A DNA stretch of 34,466 nucleotides from Streptomyces sp. SBT349 (GTDB taxonomy: Bacteria > Actinomycetota > Actinomycetes > Streptomycetales > Streptomycetaceae): assembly GCF_001083795.1 (NCBI RefSeq), contig NZ_LAVK01000032.1, positions 1-34,466 on the forward strand, in the 5' to 3' direction. Below the pieces are notes generated by a model. The model saw only the letters and a program-made list of their open reading frames with translations. It searched no databases and was not told where the DNA came from. Both the position numbers and the translations under genes were made by a program. Positions 7,812-15,449 of the stretch are shown piece by piece; position 1 is the first letter of the stretch, and each line of letters begins with the position of its first letter.

Positions 7812-9737
7812 TCAGCCCGCGGGCGTCGCGGCGGGCTCCTCGCGTGGGTCGAGCCCGCCGCCGAGCCCGCCGTCGAGCCCCGTGTCGAACTGCGTCGTGT
7901 ACAGCTCCTCGTACCGGCCGCCCGCGGCCAACAGGGACTCGTGGGTGCCGCGTTCCACGATCCGGCCGCCCTCGATCACCAGGATCTCGTCGGCCGCCCG
8001 CACCGTGGAGAGCCGGTGCGCGATGACCACCGAGGTGCGCCCGGCCAGCGCCTCGCCCAGGGCCTCCTGCACGGCGGCCTCCGAGGTGGCGTCCAGGTGC
8101 GCGGTGGCCTCGTCCAGGATCACCACCCGCGGGCGGGCCAGCAGCAGCCGGGCGATGGTGAGGCGCTGCCGCTCGCCGCCCGAGAGCCGGTACCCGCGCT
8201 CGCCGACCACCGTGTCGAGGCCGTCGGGCAGCGAGGCGACCAGCGCGTCGAGGCGCGAGCGGCGCAGCGCGTCCCACACCTCGGAGTCGTCCGCGTCCGG
8301 GCGGGGGAGCAGCAGATTGGCGCGGATGGTGTCGTGGAAGAGATGCCCGTCCTGGGTGACCAGGCCGAGCGTGGCGCGCAGCGAATCGGCCGTCAGGTCC
8401 TGCACGTCGACGCCCCCCACCCGGACGGCGCCCGCGTCGGCGTCGTACAGGCGCGGCGCGAGCTGCGCGATGGTGGACTTGCCCGCGCCCGAGGAGCCGA
8501 CCAGCGCGACCAGCCGGCCCGGCTCGACGCGGAACGAGACGCCGTGCAGGACCTGGTCGCCGCCACGGGTGTCCAGCGTGGCGACCTCCTCCAGGGAGGC
8601 GAGCGAGACCCGGTCGGCCGCGGGGTAGGCGAAGTCCACGGCGTCGAACTCGACCGACACGGGCCCCTCGGGCACGGGCCGCGCGTCGGCGCGCTCCTCG
8701 ATCAGCGGCCTCAGGTCGAGCACCTCGAACACCCGCTGGAAGCTGACCAGGGCGCTCATCACCTCGACGCGGGCGCTGGCCAGCGAGGTCAGCGGGGCGT
8801 AGAGGCGCGTCAGCAGCATGGCGAGCGCGACGACCGCGCCCGGGTCGAGGCTGCCGCGCAGCGCGTAGAAGCCGCCGAGCCCGTAGACCAGGGCGAGCGC
8901 CAGCGCGGAGACGAGGGTGAGCGCGGTGACGAAGACCATCTGGAGCATGGCGGTGCGGATGCCGATGTCCCGCACGCGCCCGGCCCGAGCGGCGAACTCG
9001 GCCGACTCCTCGGCCGGGCGCCCGTACAGCTTGACCAGCGTCGCGCCCGGCGCGGAGAACCGCTCGGTCATCTGCGTGGACATCACCGCGTTGTGGTTGG
9101 CCGCCTCGCGGGACAGGCGGGCGAGGCGGGCGCCCATGCGGCGCGCCGGAAGCACGAAGACGGGCAGCAGCGCGAGGGCCAGCAGGGTGATCTGCCAGCT
9201 GATGGAGACCATGACGCCGAGGGCGAGGAGCAGCATCACGACGTTGCTCAGCACGCCGGAGAGGGTGCCGCTGAAGGCGCGCTGGGCGCCGATGACGTCG
9301 GAGTTGAGGCGGCTGACCAGGGCGCCGGTTCTCGTTCTGGTGAAGAACGCCACGGGCATCCGCTGGACGTGGTCGTAGACGGTGGTGCGCAGGTCGAGGA
9401 TCAGGCCCTCGCCGATGCGGGCCGACAGCCAGCGGGCGGCCAGGCCGATGCCCGCCTCGGCCAGCGCGATGGCGGCGATCAGCAGCGCGAGGCGGACGAC
9501 GGTGGACTCGGCGGCGCCGTCGCTGATGGCGTTGACCACCCGGCCCGCGAGCACGGGTGTGGCCACCGCCAGCAGCGCGGTGGCGACGCTGAGCACCAGG
9601 AAGGCGACCAGCGCCCTCCGGTGAGGGCGTGCGAACCCGCCGATGCGCCGGAAGGTCTCCTTCGAGAAGGGCCGTTGGTCGTCCTTGGCGTGCCTGGCGT
9701 TGTACATCGCGTTCCAGGCGGTCATCTCCATGCTCAT
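7812..9737 (-). CDS. Multidrug-type ABC exporter, fused membrane and ATPase domains
   Basis: A 641-residue half-transporter. The six-helix ABC_membrane domain covers about residues 35-330, followed by the nucleotide-binding domain with Walker A GSSGAGKST, Q-loop GLVTQDGHLF, signature LSGGERQRL, Walker B VVILDEATAHLD and H-loop IAHRLSTV. It should act as a homodimer, resembling MsbA/LmrA-like lipid or multidrug exporters. ATG 9737 is chosen because a strong promoter places transcription start there: TTGACT, 19 bp, TAGGCT, then 7 nt to the ATG with no ribosome-binding site. The tail is Gly/Asp-rich with GGLG repeats. The promoter form implies control by a MerR-family activator, which is not encoded next to it. 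Confidence 0.93.
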   Translation of the reverse strand: MSMEMTAWNAMYNARHAKDDQRPFSKETFRRIGGFARPHRRALVAFLVLSVATALLAVATPVLAGRVVNAISDGAAESTVVRLALLIAAIALAEAGIGLAARWLSARIGEGLILDLRTTVYDHVQRMPVAFFTRTRTGALVSRLNSDVIGAQRAFSGTLSGVLSNVVMLLLALGVMVSISWQITLLALALLPVFVLPARRMGARLARLSREAANHNAVMSTQMTERFSAPGATLVKLYGRPAEESAEFAARAGRVRDIGIRTAMLQMVFVTALTLVSALALALVYGLGGFYALRGSLDPGAVVALAMLLTRLYAPLTSLASARVEVMSALVSFQRVFEVLDLRPLIEERADARPVPEGPVSVEFDAVDFAYPAADRVSLASLEEVATLDTRGGDQVLHGVSFRVEPGRLVALVGSSGAGKSTIAQLAPRLYDADAGAVRVGGVDVQDLTADSLRATLGLVTQDGHLFHDTIRANLLLPRPDADDSEVWDALRRSRLDALVASLPDGLDTVVGERGYRLSGGERQRLTIARLLLARPRVVILDEATAHLDATSEAAVQEALGEALAGRTSVVIAHRLSTVRAADEILVIEGGRIVERGTHESLLAAGGRYEELYTTQFDTGLDGGLGGGLDPREEPAATPAG

Positions 9738-9744
9738 GAGGGGA

Positions 9745-9775
9745 AGCCTAGAACCTCAAGAATCCTTTAAGTCAA
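9745..9775 (-). promoter_or_regulatory. MerR/SoxR-type promoter of the multidrug ABC gene
   Basis: Minus strand: -35 TTGACT (9775-9770), 19-bp spacer, -10 TAGGCT (9750-9745), then 7 nt to ATG. The spacer region holds a dyad; plus strand ACCTCAAG (9753-9760), AATC, CTTTAAGT (9765-9772), with six of eight arm positions paired. An over-long 19-bp spacer with a central dyad is characteristic of MerR-family promoters. The arms resemble the SoxR box (CCTCAAG...CTTGAGG) as I recall it. Confidence 0.6.
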
Positions 9776-9819
9776 GCGCGGGTCAGCCGCCCGCCCCCCG
9801 GCGGGTCCCCTCGGCCCGC

Positions 9820-10764
9820 TCAGCGCGGCACGAACACCACCCACACCTGGCCCTCGGCGAACGTCATCGGCTCCCCGTCCGGCGTCGTGAAGTCCGTGCC
9901 CTCGTCCTTGTGGTCCCGGTCCCACTCGGCCTCGAACGCCTGCCCGCCGCGCAGCACCGTCGCGTCCCCCGAGCCGACGGTCTCGGTGAACGGGGTGAAG
10001 TTCCCGTTGACGTCGTGCAGGTCCGACTCGGTGACCTCCACCTCCTGGAGCACCACCGTCGCCGGCGTCACATCCGTCTCGTCGCCGTCGAGCGCGACCC
10101 GCCACCGCTTCTCGTCCGGTGACCAGGTGAAGGTGAACTCGGCGTTGGGGTACGAGACGCTTCGCTCGGTCTCCGGGGCCCCTCCGCCGGGGGCCGCGCC
10201 GAAGCGGAAGCCGATGTCGCGGGCGTCGCTCGCGTCGGGCGCCGCGTCCAGGACGGCCCGGGGGTGGACGAACAGGTTGTGCGGGGCCTCCCGGTCGTCG
10301 TGGCGCTCATAGGCGTCGGGCAACGCGTCGGGCGGCTCGTCGAACACCGGCGCGTCGGCGATCGCGTCAAGCACCGCCCGCTGCGCGCCGGAGAACGCCA
10401 GCGCGGGCTCGCCGAACTGCCGCAGCAGGTCGAGGTCCGACTCCCGGGCGCTGCGCACCGGGCCGGCCAGGTCGGGCACGTCGGAGGAGTAGATCGCGAC
10501 CAACCGGCTGAACCCGGCCTCGATCGGCTCCACATAGATGAGGTCGGCCGCGTCGAGCCCGGTGTGCGGGCGGGCCTCGGGCGCGTTGTCCACCTTGATC
10601 GCGAGCACGGGCCGCCCGGCCTCGGCCGGCTCCCCGGTGAACGGCGACCTGTGCCCGTCCGGCGACTCGGTCCCCCGGCCGCCGTTCTCCTCGGTGCCCG
10701 TGCAGCCGACCGCCAGCGCGGCGAGTGCGGCGGCGACCGCCAGGGCGTGCGCTGATCTCGTCAC
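9820..10764 (-). CDS. DUF3048 (YerB-like) lipoprotein
   Basis: A 314-residue lipoprotein. A short signal peptide ends in the lipobox LAVGC; a Thr/Glu/Gly-rich linker follows, then the DUF3048 domain with PVLAIKVDNAPEARPHTGL-AADLIYVEPIEAGFSRL, PVRSARESDLDLLRQFG and a C-terminal part ending GQVWVVFVP. GTG 10764 is chosen rather than GTG 10773, because AAGGGG lies 8 nt before the former and only 1-2 nt before the latter. The family is widespread in Gram-positive bacteria, anchored outside the membrane, and its biochemical role is not established. It appears to be a single transcription unit; 110 bp with no recognised feature separate it from the upstream gene. Confidence 0.9.
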   Translation of the reverse strand: MTRSAHALAVAAALAALAVGCTGTEENGGRGTESPDGHRSPFTGEPAEAGRPVLAIKVDNAPEARPHTGLDAADLIYVEPIEAGFSRLVAIYSSDVPDLAGPVRSARESDLDLLRQFGEPALAFSGAQRAVLDAIADAPVFDEPPDALPDAYERHDDREAPHNLFVHPRAVLDAAPDASDARDIGFRFGAAPGGGAPETERSVSYPNAEFTFTWSPDEKRWRVALDGDETDVTPATVVLQEVEVTESDLHDVNGNFTPFTETVGSGDATVLRGGQAFEAEWDRDHKDEGTDFTTPDGEPMTFAEGQVWVVFVPR

Positions 10765-10884
10765 CGATATCACCCCTTCTGGCCGGTTTCGGCCAGTGGA
10801 CCACGGATGGCGCGGCTGCGCCGCCCGAGTGAGTCCGTCGCGGTCGGGCCCGCCGCGTCGCCCCGCCCCGGCTCGCCGGGGCGG

Positions 10885-11817
10885 TCAGCGCACCACGACC
10901 GCCTGCGACTCCACGACCGGCACGGTGGTCCCCGCCCACGCGCTCTCCAGGGCGTCGGGGAGGGCGGGGAAGTCCAGCGCGTTGCCGTTCTGCTCGTAGT
11001 GGACGTCGTAGACCAGCCGGGCCCGCGCCGCGTAGCCCGGGTCGGACTCGGCCCGCTCGTAGGTGTGCGCGCAGGTGTCGGCCTCGGAGGTGACGAACGG
11101 GCACGTCACCGCGCCGCTGCCGTCGCCCGGATCCACCTCGATGTGGCTCGGGGTGCCCACCGCCCGGACGCCGAGCGCCGAACTGCCGACGATCTCGCCG
11201 CCCGCGCCCGCGGCCCACCACCAGGTCTCGACGAAGATCACCGACTGCTCGGGCGGGCTGAACGCGAGGCCGAAGTCCGGCGGGGCGAGCAGGCCGTACG
11301 CCTGCCGGGCCAGCTCTTCGAGCGACGGCCCCTCGGGCTCGTGCCAGGTCCACTCCGAGACGACGACCTCGCCCGCCGGGGAGCGGCACTCCTTGTAGAT
11401 GTAGACCGACTCGGGAGTCGGCCGGCCCTCGGGCCAGTCCGCGGGGTCGGGGTAGACGGAGGAGGGGATGTTGGCCCAGCAGGCGTTCTGGCCCTCGCAC
11501 CACCGGCTGGCGTCGGGCTTGCCGAGGCCCTCGACCTGGCTCAGGTCGCACGCGGGCGTGCCGTCCCCCGAGCCGTCGTCCCCCTCGTCGCCCGGGTCGT
11601 TCTCCCCGGGGTCCTCGCAGTCGATGATGACGACGTCGCCGGTGGGCCCGGGGGCCGTGCAGGTGACGGGGCCCTCGGCGGCGGCCAGGGCGGCGCCGCC
11701 CAGCGCGAGCAGGCCGGTGGTGAGCAGAGCGGTGGTGAGCAGAGCGGTGGTGAGCGGAGCGAGGACCCGCGGGCCGTGCGCCCGCCGCGGGGGCCCCGTT
11801 CGCGCGCGTCTCAACAC
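10885..11817 (-). CDS. Secreted hypothetical protein of actinomycete type
   Basis: A 310-residue exported protein of unknown function. GTG 11817 is the start because it overlaps the stop of the upstream lipoprotein gene (GTGTTGA) and gives a signal peptide: basic MLRRARTGPPRRAHG, a hydrophobic core and a cleavage site near GGAALAAAEG. The open frame continues upstream to 12300, but that part is the shadow of the lipoprotein gene. The mature protein begins with an acidic Pro/Gly/Asp-rich linker (DPGENDPGDEGDDGSGDG). A globular part follows with several Cys (CDLSQVEG, WCEGQNACW, YKECRS, VTCPF, DTCAHTYERA), suggesting disulfides. The C-terminal region has a polycystic-kidney-like VDPGDGSG segment. 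Translational coupling suggests both proteins work together at the cell surface. Confidence 0.8.
   Translation of the reverse strand: MLRRARTGPPRRAHGPRVLAPLTTALLTTALLTTGLLALGGAALAAAEGPVTCTAPGPTGDVVIIDCEDPGENDPGDEGDDGSGDGTPACDLSQVEGLGKPDASRWCEGQNACWANIPSSVYPDPADWPEGRPTPESVYIYKECRSPAGEVVVSEWTWHEPEGPSLEELARQAYGLLAPPDFGLAFSPPEQSVIFVETWWWAAGAGGEIVGSSALGVRAVGTPSHIEVDPGDGSGAVTCPFVTSEADTCAHTYERAESDPGYAARARLVYDVHYEQNGNALDFPALPDALESAWAGTTVPVVESQAVVVR
11716..11760. repeat. Three tandem 15-bp units inside a signal peptide
   Basis: GGTGGTGAGCAGAGC at 11716-11730 and 11731-11745 is followed by a copy with one change (GGTGGTGAGCGGAGC) at 11746-11760. On the coding strand this makes the hydrophobic core repeat LTTAL/LLTTA of the signal peptide. 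Copy-number change would keep the reading frame and alter only core length. Confidence 0.85.
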
Positions 11818-12368
11818 GAGATCGTCGCTTGGTCGTTGCGCATGATCCGGCTGATCAGCCAGCCGTCCTCGGACCGTTCGGCGCCGACCACGTACGGGTG
11901 CGGCTCCATGAGCTCCTCGGGCAGCAACGCCGGGTTGACCTCGCCGTTCTCCAGGAAGGCCCAGTCGGCTTCGCTCTTGCAGGACTGGATGGTGGCCGCG
12001 TCGCCGTCGACCGCGACCGTGACACTCTCGATCACCGGCTCCCCCTGGCGGTGGATGTCGTTGTCCTTGAAGGCACTTACCCGCCCGAGCTGGGTCTCGA
12101 CCACCCCGGTGGTGGCGATGCCGTCCAGCGCGGCGCTGTCCATCTCGGTGGCGTTCTCCAGGGCGGTCATGGCGTCCCAGTACCGGCCGTAGAGAGCGGT
12201 GAGCTCGGCCTCGGCCTCCGCGTCGCCGCTCTCCTCCCCGGAGGGCTCGGCGGCGTCCACCGTTCCGTCGATGTCCTCGGGCTCGTCCTCCGAGGAGCAC
12301 CCGGCGACGGCCGTGGTCAGCGCGGCCAGGGCCGCGAAGGTGGCCAGTGTGGTCCGGATGCGTGGCAT
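11811..12368 (-). CDS. Small exported lipoprotein, unknown function
   Basis: A 185-residue lipoprotein. The signal peptide MPRIRTTLATFAALAAL is followed by the lipobox VAGCSS, then a strongly acidic linker (EDEPEDIDGTVDAAEPSGEE). The single globular domain of about 130 residues (ELTALYGRYWDAMTALENA...VYRVS-like fold with VTVAVDGDAATIQSCKSEADW and GWLISRIMRNDQATISC) resembles small NTF2-like secreted proteins of Streptomyces, but I do not recognise a specific family. ATG 12368 has GGGG a few bases upstream. Its stop overlaps the start of the secreted protein downstream, so the two form an operon. A large inverted repeat at 12441-12491 lies upstream. Confidence 0.82.
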   Translation of the reverse strand: MPRIRTTLATFAALAALTTAVAGCSSEDEPEDIDGTVDAAEPSGEESGDAEAEAELTALYGRYWDAMTALENATEMDSAALDGIATTGVVETQLGRVSAFKDNDIHRQGEPVIESVTVAVDGDAATIQSCKSEADWAFLENGEVNPALLPEELMEPHPYVVGAERSEDGWLISRIMRNDQATISC

Positions 12369-12440
12369 TGTCCCCAGCCTCTGAGTCCCGTGAGCCCCCT
12401 CATTACGGCCGTCAGGGTAGCGCGGGGGTCTGACGGGGAG

Positions 12441-12491
12441 GAGGGGCTCGGGAGGCACCGTGTCAGGGTCGTGACACGGCTCGGGCCCCTC
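12441..12491. promoter_or_regulatory. Nested inverted repeat between divergent genes
   Basis: The inner arms CCGTGTCA (12458-12465) and TGACACGG (12472-12479) are perfectly complementary around six bases. Outer arms GAGGGGC (12441-12447) and GCCCCTC (12485-12491) are also perfect. It sits between the lipoprotein gene (start 12368, minus) and the Zur-type promoter (12551, plus). It may be an operator (22-bp inner palindrome) or an RNA hairpin; I cannot decide. Confidence 0.45.
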
Positions 12492-12550
12492 CGGCGCGGG
12501 CGCGCACCCGCGGGGACGGCGACGCCGCGGGTGGTGTGATTCTCCTCTTA

Positions 12551-12578
12551 TTGAAAATGGTTTCCGTTTTTGTATAGT
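12551..12578 (+). promoter_or_regulatory. Promoter of rpmE2 with an overlapping Zur-like box
   Basis: -35 TTGAAA (12551-12556), 16-bp spacer, -10 TATAGT (12573-12578), expected start near 12585, leaving an untranslated leader of about 78 nt. TGAAAATGGTTTCCG (12552-12566) spans the -35 and spacer. It is an imperfect palindrome close to the actinobacterial Zur box as I recall it (TGAAAATGATTTTCA type). Repression when zinc is plentiful fits both downstream genes. Confidence 0.65.
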
Positions 12579-12662
12579 GGATCCGGTCGTCGCGGGATCC
12601 GGCGCGAGCAGAGGGTACTCGTAGGCGGCCTTCGGAAACGGTGTGAGAGGAGAGCTTGGACG

Positions 12663-12917
12663 ATGAAGGACGGAATCCACCCCGAGTACCGGCCGGTCGT
12701 GTTCCGGGACCGGGCCGCCGGCTTCGCCTTCCTCACCAGGTCGACCGCGACAAGCGACCGGACGATCGAGTGGGAGGACGGCAGGACGTACCCCGTCATC
12801 GACGTGGAGACCTCCTCGGCCAGCCACCCGTTCTATACGGGGACGGCGCGCGTGCTGGACACCGCGGGGCGCGTGGAGCGTTTCGAGCGCCGCTACGGCA
12901 AGCGCGAGGACGGCTGA
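12663..12917 (+). CDS. rpmE2: 50S ribosomal protein L31 type B (zinc-free paralogue)
   Basis: An 84-residue L31 of type [17 protein letters not shown] start, then SRTIEW-like [29 protein letters not shown] and an [12 protein letters not shown] tail. It contains no cysteine, so it lacks the zinc-binding ribbon of the normal L31. Such copies replace zinc-containing L31 under zinc starvation and so free zinc from ribosomes; in Streptomyces and many other bacteria they are Zur-repressed. ATG 12663 has GAGAGGAGAG a suitable distance upstream; the frame is open further upstream, but that part is leader. Its stop overlaps the next gene's ATG (TGATG). The promoter at 12551-12578 bears a Zur-like box. 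Confidence 0.95.
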   Translation: MKDGIHPEYRPVVFRDRAAGFAFLTRSTATSDRTIEWEDGRTYPVIDVETSSASHPFYTGTARVLDTAGRVERFERRYGKREDG

Positions 12918-14131
12918 TGCCGTCCGCGGCACTGCCCGTCGTGCTCGTCGGCGGGCTGCACGCCGACGCGCGCGGGGCCGCCGTCCAGCGGCTGCTGCGC
13001 GCCCTGCCCGGCAGCGTCGCGCTCCACCACGACCTGTCCGGGGCCGCGGGGCACCGGGTCGCCAGCAGCGTCAGGGACGCCGGCGGCGTGCTCGGCAGCA
13101 GGACCGCCCCGCTGGTGAACGACTGCGCCTGCTGCGCGCTTCGGGCCGACCTGGTGCCGGAGCTGACGCGGCTGGCGGACGGCGGCGGGTGCACGGTCGC
13201 CGTCGTGGAGCTGTGGGACTCCGTGGAGCCGCGGTCCATGGCCGAGGTGATCGCCGCGAACGCCGCCGGGCGCCTGCGGCTGGCCGGGGTCGTGACGGCG
13301 GTGGACCCGGCCCTGGTGCCGGCCTATGTCGGCTGCGGCGACGACCTCGCCGACGGCGGCCTCGCCACCGCGGCGAACGACCGCCGCACGGTCGCCGACA
13401 CCTGGGCGCGGCAGATCGAGTACGCCACGGTCCTGGCCCTCGCGGACGAGGGCGACGGCGGTGGCGGCAGTGGCGGCGGTGGTGACGTCGGTGACATCGG
13501 CGGCGGGGGGTCGTGGGCCGCGACGGACGAGGATGTGGCGCTGCTGGCCCAGTTGCACCCCACGGCGCACCGGGTGGCGGTCGCGTCGGGGGCGTTTCCC
13601 CGGCTGGCCCTCTCCGGGTTCGACGTGGCGGAGGCGGCGGCGCGGCAGCACCCCGCCAGCGCGCTGCTGCCCCAGGAGGCCGAGGAGCACGGGGTCTCGA
13701 CGATGGTGTGGCGCAACCGGCGACCGTTCCACCCGGTGCGGCTGTACGCGGCGCTGGAGGAGCTGACCTGTGCGGCACCGCGCAGTCGCGGCCGATTCTG
13801 GCTGGCGGACCGCCCGGACACGCTGCTGTCGTGGGATGCTGCCGGGGGCGCCCTGTGCGTGGACAACGCCGGGCCCTGGCTGGCCGCACTGCCCGACGCC
13901 GCCTGGGAGATGGTTCCCCCGGTGCGCCGCGTCGCGGCGGCCCTCGACTGGGATCCGGAGCACGGCGACCGCGTCCAGCACCTGGTCTTCACAGGTCCGG
14001 GCCTTGACCGCGGCGCGCTGCGGGGCGTGCTGGCGTCCTGCCTGCTGACCCGGAGCGAGTACGCGGCGGGGCGGTCCTCGTGGCGCCGGCTGGCGTCGGC
14101 CTTCGACGATCTCCTGGATCCCGTCTCCTGA
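12917..14131 (+). CDS. CobW/COG0523-like protein with CxCC motif but no P-loop
   Basis: A 404-residue COG0523 relative. The metal-binding motif is present as NDCACCALR (C70, C72, C73). The C-terminal CobW_C domain is clear (STMVWRNRRPFHPVRLYAAL, SRGRFWLADRP, GDRVQHLVFTGPGLD). The N-terminal strand PVVLVGG is followed by LHADARG where GTPases have GxxGxGKT, and no NKxD motif is seen; ANDRRTV sits near that position. GTP binding is therefore doubtful. A low-complexity Gly/Asp insert (residues ~180-200) separates the two halves. The ATG overlaps the L31 stop codon, so both are made under zinc starvation. By context it is probably a zinc-handling or metallochaperone-like protein, yet the usual GTP-driven mechanism cannot apply. 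Confidence 0.85.
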   Translation: MPSAALPVVLVGGLHADARGAAVQRLLRALPGSVALHHDLSGAAGHRVASSVRDAGGVLGSRTAPLVNDCACCALRADLVPELTRLADGGGCTVAVVELWDSVEPRSMAEVIAANAAGRLRLAGVVTAVDPALVPAYVGCGDDLADGGLATAANDRRTVADTWARQIEYATVLALADEGDGGGGSGGGGDVGDIGGGGSWAATDEDVALLAQLHPTAHRVAVASGAFPRLALSGFDVAEAAARQHPASALLPQEAEEHGVSTMVWRNRRPFHPVRLYAALEELTCAAPRSRGRFWLADRPDTLLSWDAAGGALCVDNAGPWLAALPDAAWEMVPPVRRVAAALDWDPEHGDRVQHLVFTGPGLDRGALRGVLASCLLTRSEYAAGRSSWRRLASAFDDLLDPVS

Positions 14132-14291
14132 GCGGTCCCCGACGCCCCTCAACGGTCATGGAACGTGCGGTTCCGCGGCCGTCGTACCAGGAGCCGAATT
14201 GCGCCATTCGCTGGTGCGAGGGAACCCGGAGGGGGGTTCGGCCGTCTCACAGGTGGCCTGGACGACGCGTAGTGACATCGCAACGGCGTGT

Positions 14292-14321
14292 CGTGCACGT
14301 GCATTGTCCCGTGCATATGCA
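14292..14321. promoter_or_regulatory. Bipartite operator A before the DUF397 gene
   Basis: Two perfect 10-bp palindromes, TGCACGTGCA (14294-14303) and TGCATATGCA (14312-14321), are spaced 18 bp centre to centre. Over 29 bp, 25 positions match the reverse complement of the site at 15451-15479, with the same spacing. A -10-like TATGCT follows at 14334-14339, so the second palindrome would cover the -35 position. Confidence 0.6.
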
Positions 14322-14408
14322 AGTGAACGAGGTTATGCTCAGGGATAGTTGGGTCCCATGGTGATCGTGGGGTCCCTTTGCACCACTCGCACGACCCGGG
14401 AGAGACCA

Positions 14409-14645
14409 GTGCCCGACGCGTACAACGGCATCGCCGCACACAAGCTCCGGGATGTGGTGTGGTTGAAGAGCAGCCACAGCAACTCACAGGGCACCTGCGC
14501 GGAGTTCGCCAAACTACCCAGCGGCGACGTGGCCATGCGCAACTCGCGCTTCCCCGAGGGCCCCGCGCTCGTCTACACCTCGGCCGAGTTGGAGGCGCTG
14601 CTGCGCGGCGTCAAGGAGGGCGAGTTCGACCACTTGATCGGCTGA
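14409..14645 (+). CDS. DUF397 small regulatory protein
   Basis: A 78-residue DUF397 protein: AAHKLRDVVWLKSSHSNSQGTCAEFAKLPSGDVAMRNSRFPEGPALVYTSAELEALLRGVKEGEFDHLI shows the family's W-KSS-S---G-CVE core and the R-S--P-GP-L-F--AE---F--G--GEFD end. These proteins are partners of XRE/DUF5753 regulators in Streptomyces (as in the whiJ and abaA loci), where the pair controls development or antibiotic production. GTG 14409 with GGGAGA just upstream is chosen; earlier starts add non-conserved residues. It converges with the HATPase gene. A bipartite operator about 90 bp upstream is shared with the XRE promoter. Confidence 0.92.
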   Translation: MPDAYNGIAAHKLRDVVWLKSSHSNSQGTCAEFAKLPSGDVAMRNSRFPEGPALVYTSAELEALLRGVKEGEFDHLIG

Positions 14646-14736
14646 CACCCGCTCCCGGCCGCCGCGTTCCCGCCCGGTTCCGCGCTTGGCGATCCCCGCC
14701 TCAGCGATCCCTCGCCGATTCCTCACCCTCGGCGAC

Positions 14737-14750
14737 CCCGGGCTTCCGGG
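14737..14750. terminator. Small hairpin between convergent genes
   Basis: CCCGG-GCTT-CCGGG lies just before the converging stop of the HATPase gene (14754) and after the DUF397 stop (14645). No T-run follows on either strand, so a terminator role is only a guess from position. Confidence 0.3.
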
Positions 14751-14753
14751 CCC

Positions 14754-15275
14754 TCAGCCTCCTGGGCCGCCGGTTCTGAACACCGCCCAGACGACCTTGC
14801 CGTGCCGCTCGCCCGCGAGGGTGCGCCAGCCCCAGCCGTCACTGAAGCACTCCACCAGGTGGAGCCCGCGGCCGGACTCGCCGACGCCGTCCATCTCGCC
14901 GACGCGCGGCGCCGACTTGCTCGGATCGTGCACGGCGCAGATCAGCCGGCCCGAGCAGCGCATCAGCTCCAGCTCCACGGTCGGGTGCCCGGCCGGTTCG
15001 CGGCCCGCGGCACCGCCCGCGGACCCGTGGGTCCTGGGCTCGTACGCCGTCGGCCGGCCCGCGACGCCGTGCCGCAGGGCGTTGGTCACCAACTCGGAGA
15101 CGACCAGGGCAACCGCGTCGAACTGCTCGGGGAGCCGCCATCCGTGCAGGGTGCTGCGCGTGAAGTCGCGGGCGCGACGGACGGATTCGGGCCGCGCCGC
15201 GAGACCGAGAGTCGCGGTGCCTGACAGAGTGTGAAGGTCCACGGGCGGGAACTGATGCCCTAATGAGTCGAGCAT
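14754..15275 (-). CDS. HATPase-domain regulator (anti-sigma / RsbW-like)
   Basis: A 173-residue single-domain GHKL ATPase. Visible are the N-box ALVVSELVTNALRHG, G1-like AVHDPSKSAPRVGEM, G2 ESGRGLHLVECFSDGWGW and a typical KVVWAVF end. A disordered Gly/Ala/His-rich loop (YEPRTHGSAGGAAGREP) is inserted after the N-box. Streptomyces genomes encode many such proteins beside DUF397 and XRE/DUF5753 genes; most are uncharacterised, some act as anti-sigma kinases. ATG 15275 is selected because AAGGA lies 7 nt upstream and it gives the compact family N-terminus; the frame opens up to 15335. It is divergent from the XRE gene, with shared operator B between them. Confidence 0.88.
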   Translation of the reverse strand: MLDSLGHQFPPVDLHTLSGTATLGLAARPESVRRARDFTRSTLHGWRLPEQFDAVALVVSELVTNALRHGVAGRPTAYEPRTHGSAGGAAGREPAGHPTVELELMRCSGRLICAVHDPSKSAPRVGEMDGVGESGRGLHLVECFSDGWGWRTLAGERHGKVVWAVFRTGGPGG

Positions 15276-15449
15276 GGGCGTTCCTTTGGTCCCCATGGCG
15301 CGGCACTCCTGGCGTTGCGGCGGCACTGCTGTCAACGGTGGCCGACCGTCCGGAACAGCCCCCGTACCCCGTCCTCGCCCGGCGAGCGGTCGAGGCCGTA
15401 CTGCCGCGCCGGCTGGCGGCGCGTAGAACTCATGCTTCCCAAGGCTTAC

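Noticed and set aside
7723-8277. N-terminal extension of the MreB-like gene to 8277
   Set aside because: The extension overlaps the ABC exporter coding region in antisense-like frame and has no actin similarity; the family start is near 7722/7713.
11818-12300. N-terminal extension of the secreted protein gene
   Set aside because: It lies in another frame of the lipoprotein gene; the signal peptide begins at GTG 11817.
13440-13510. Possible frameshift in the CobW-like gene around the Gly-rich stretch
   Set aside because: The frame stays open and both flanks match the family in the same frame; the stretch is a low-complexity linker.
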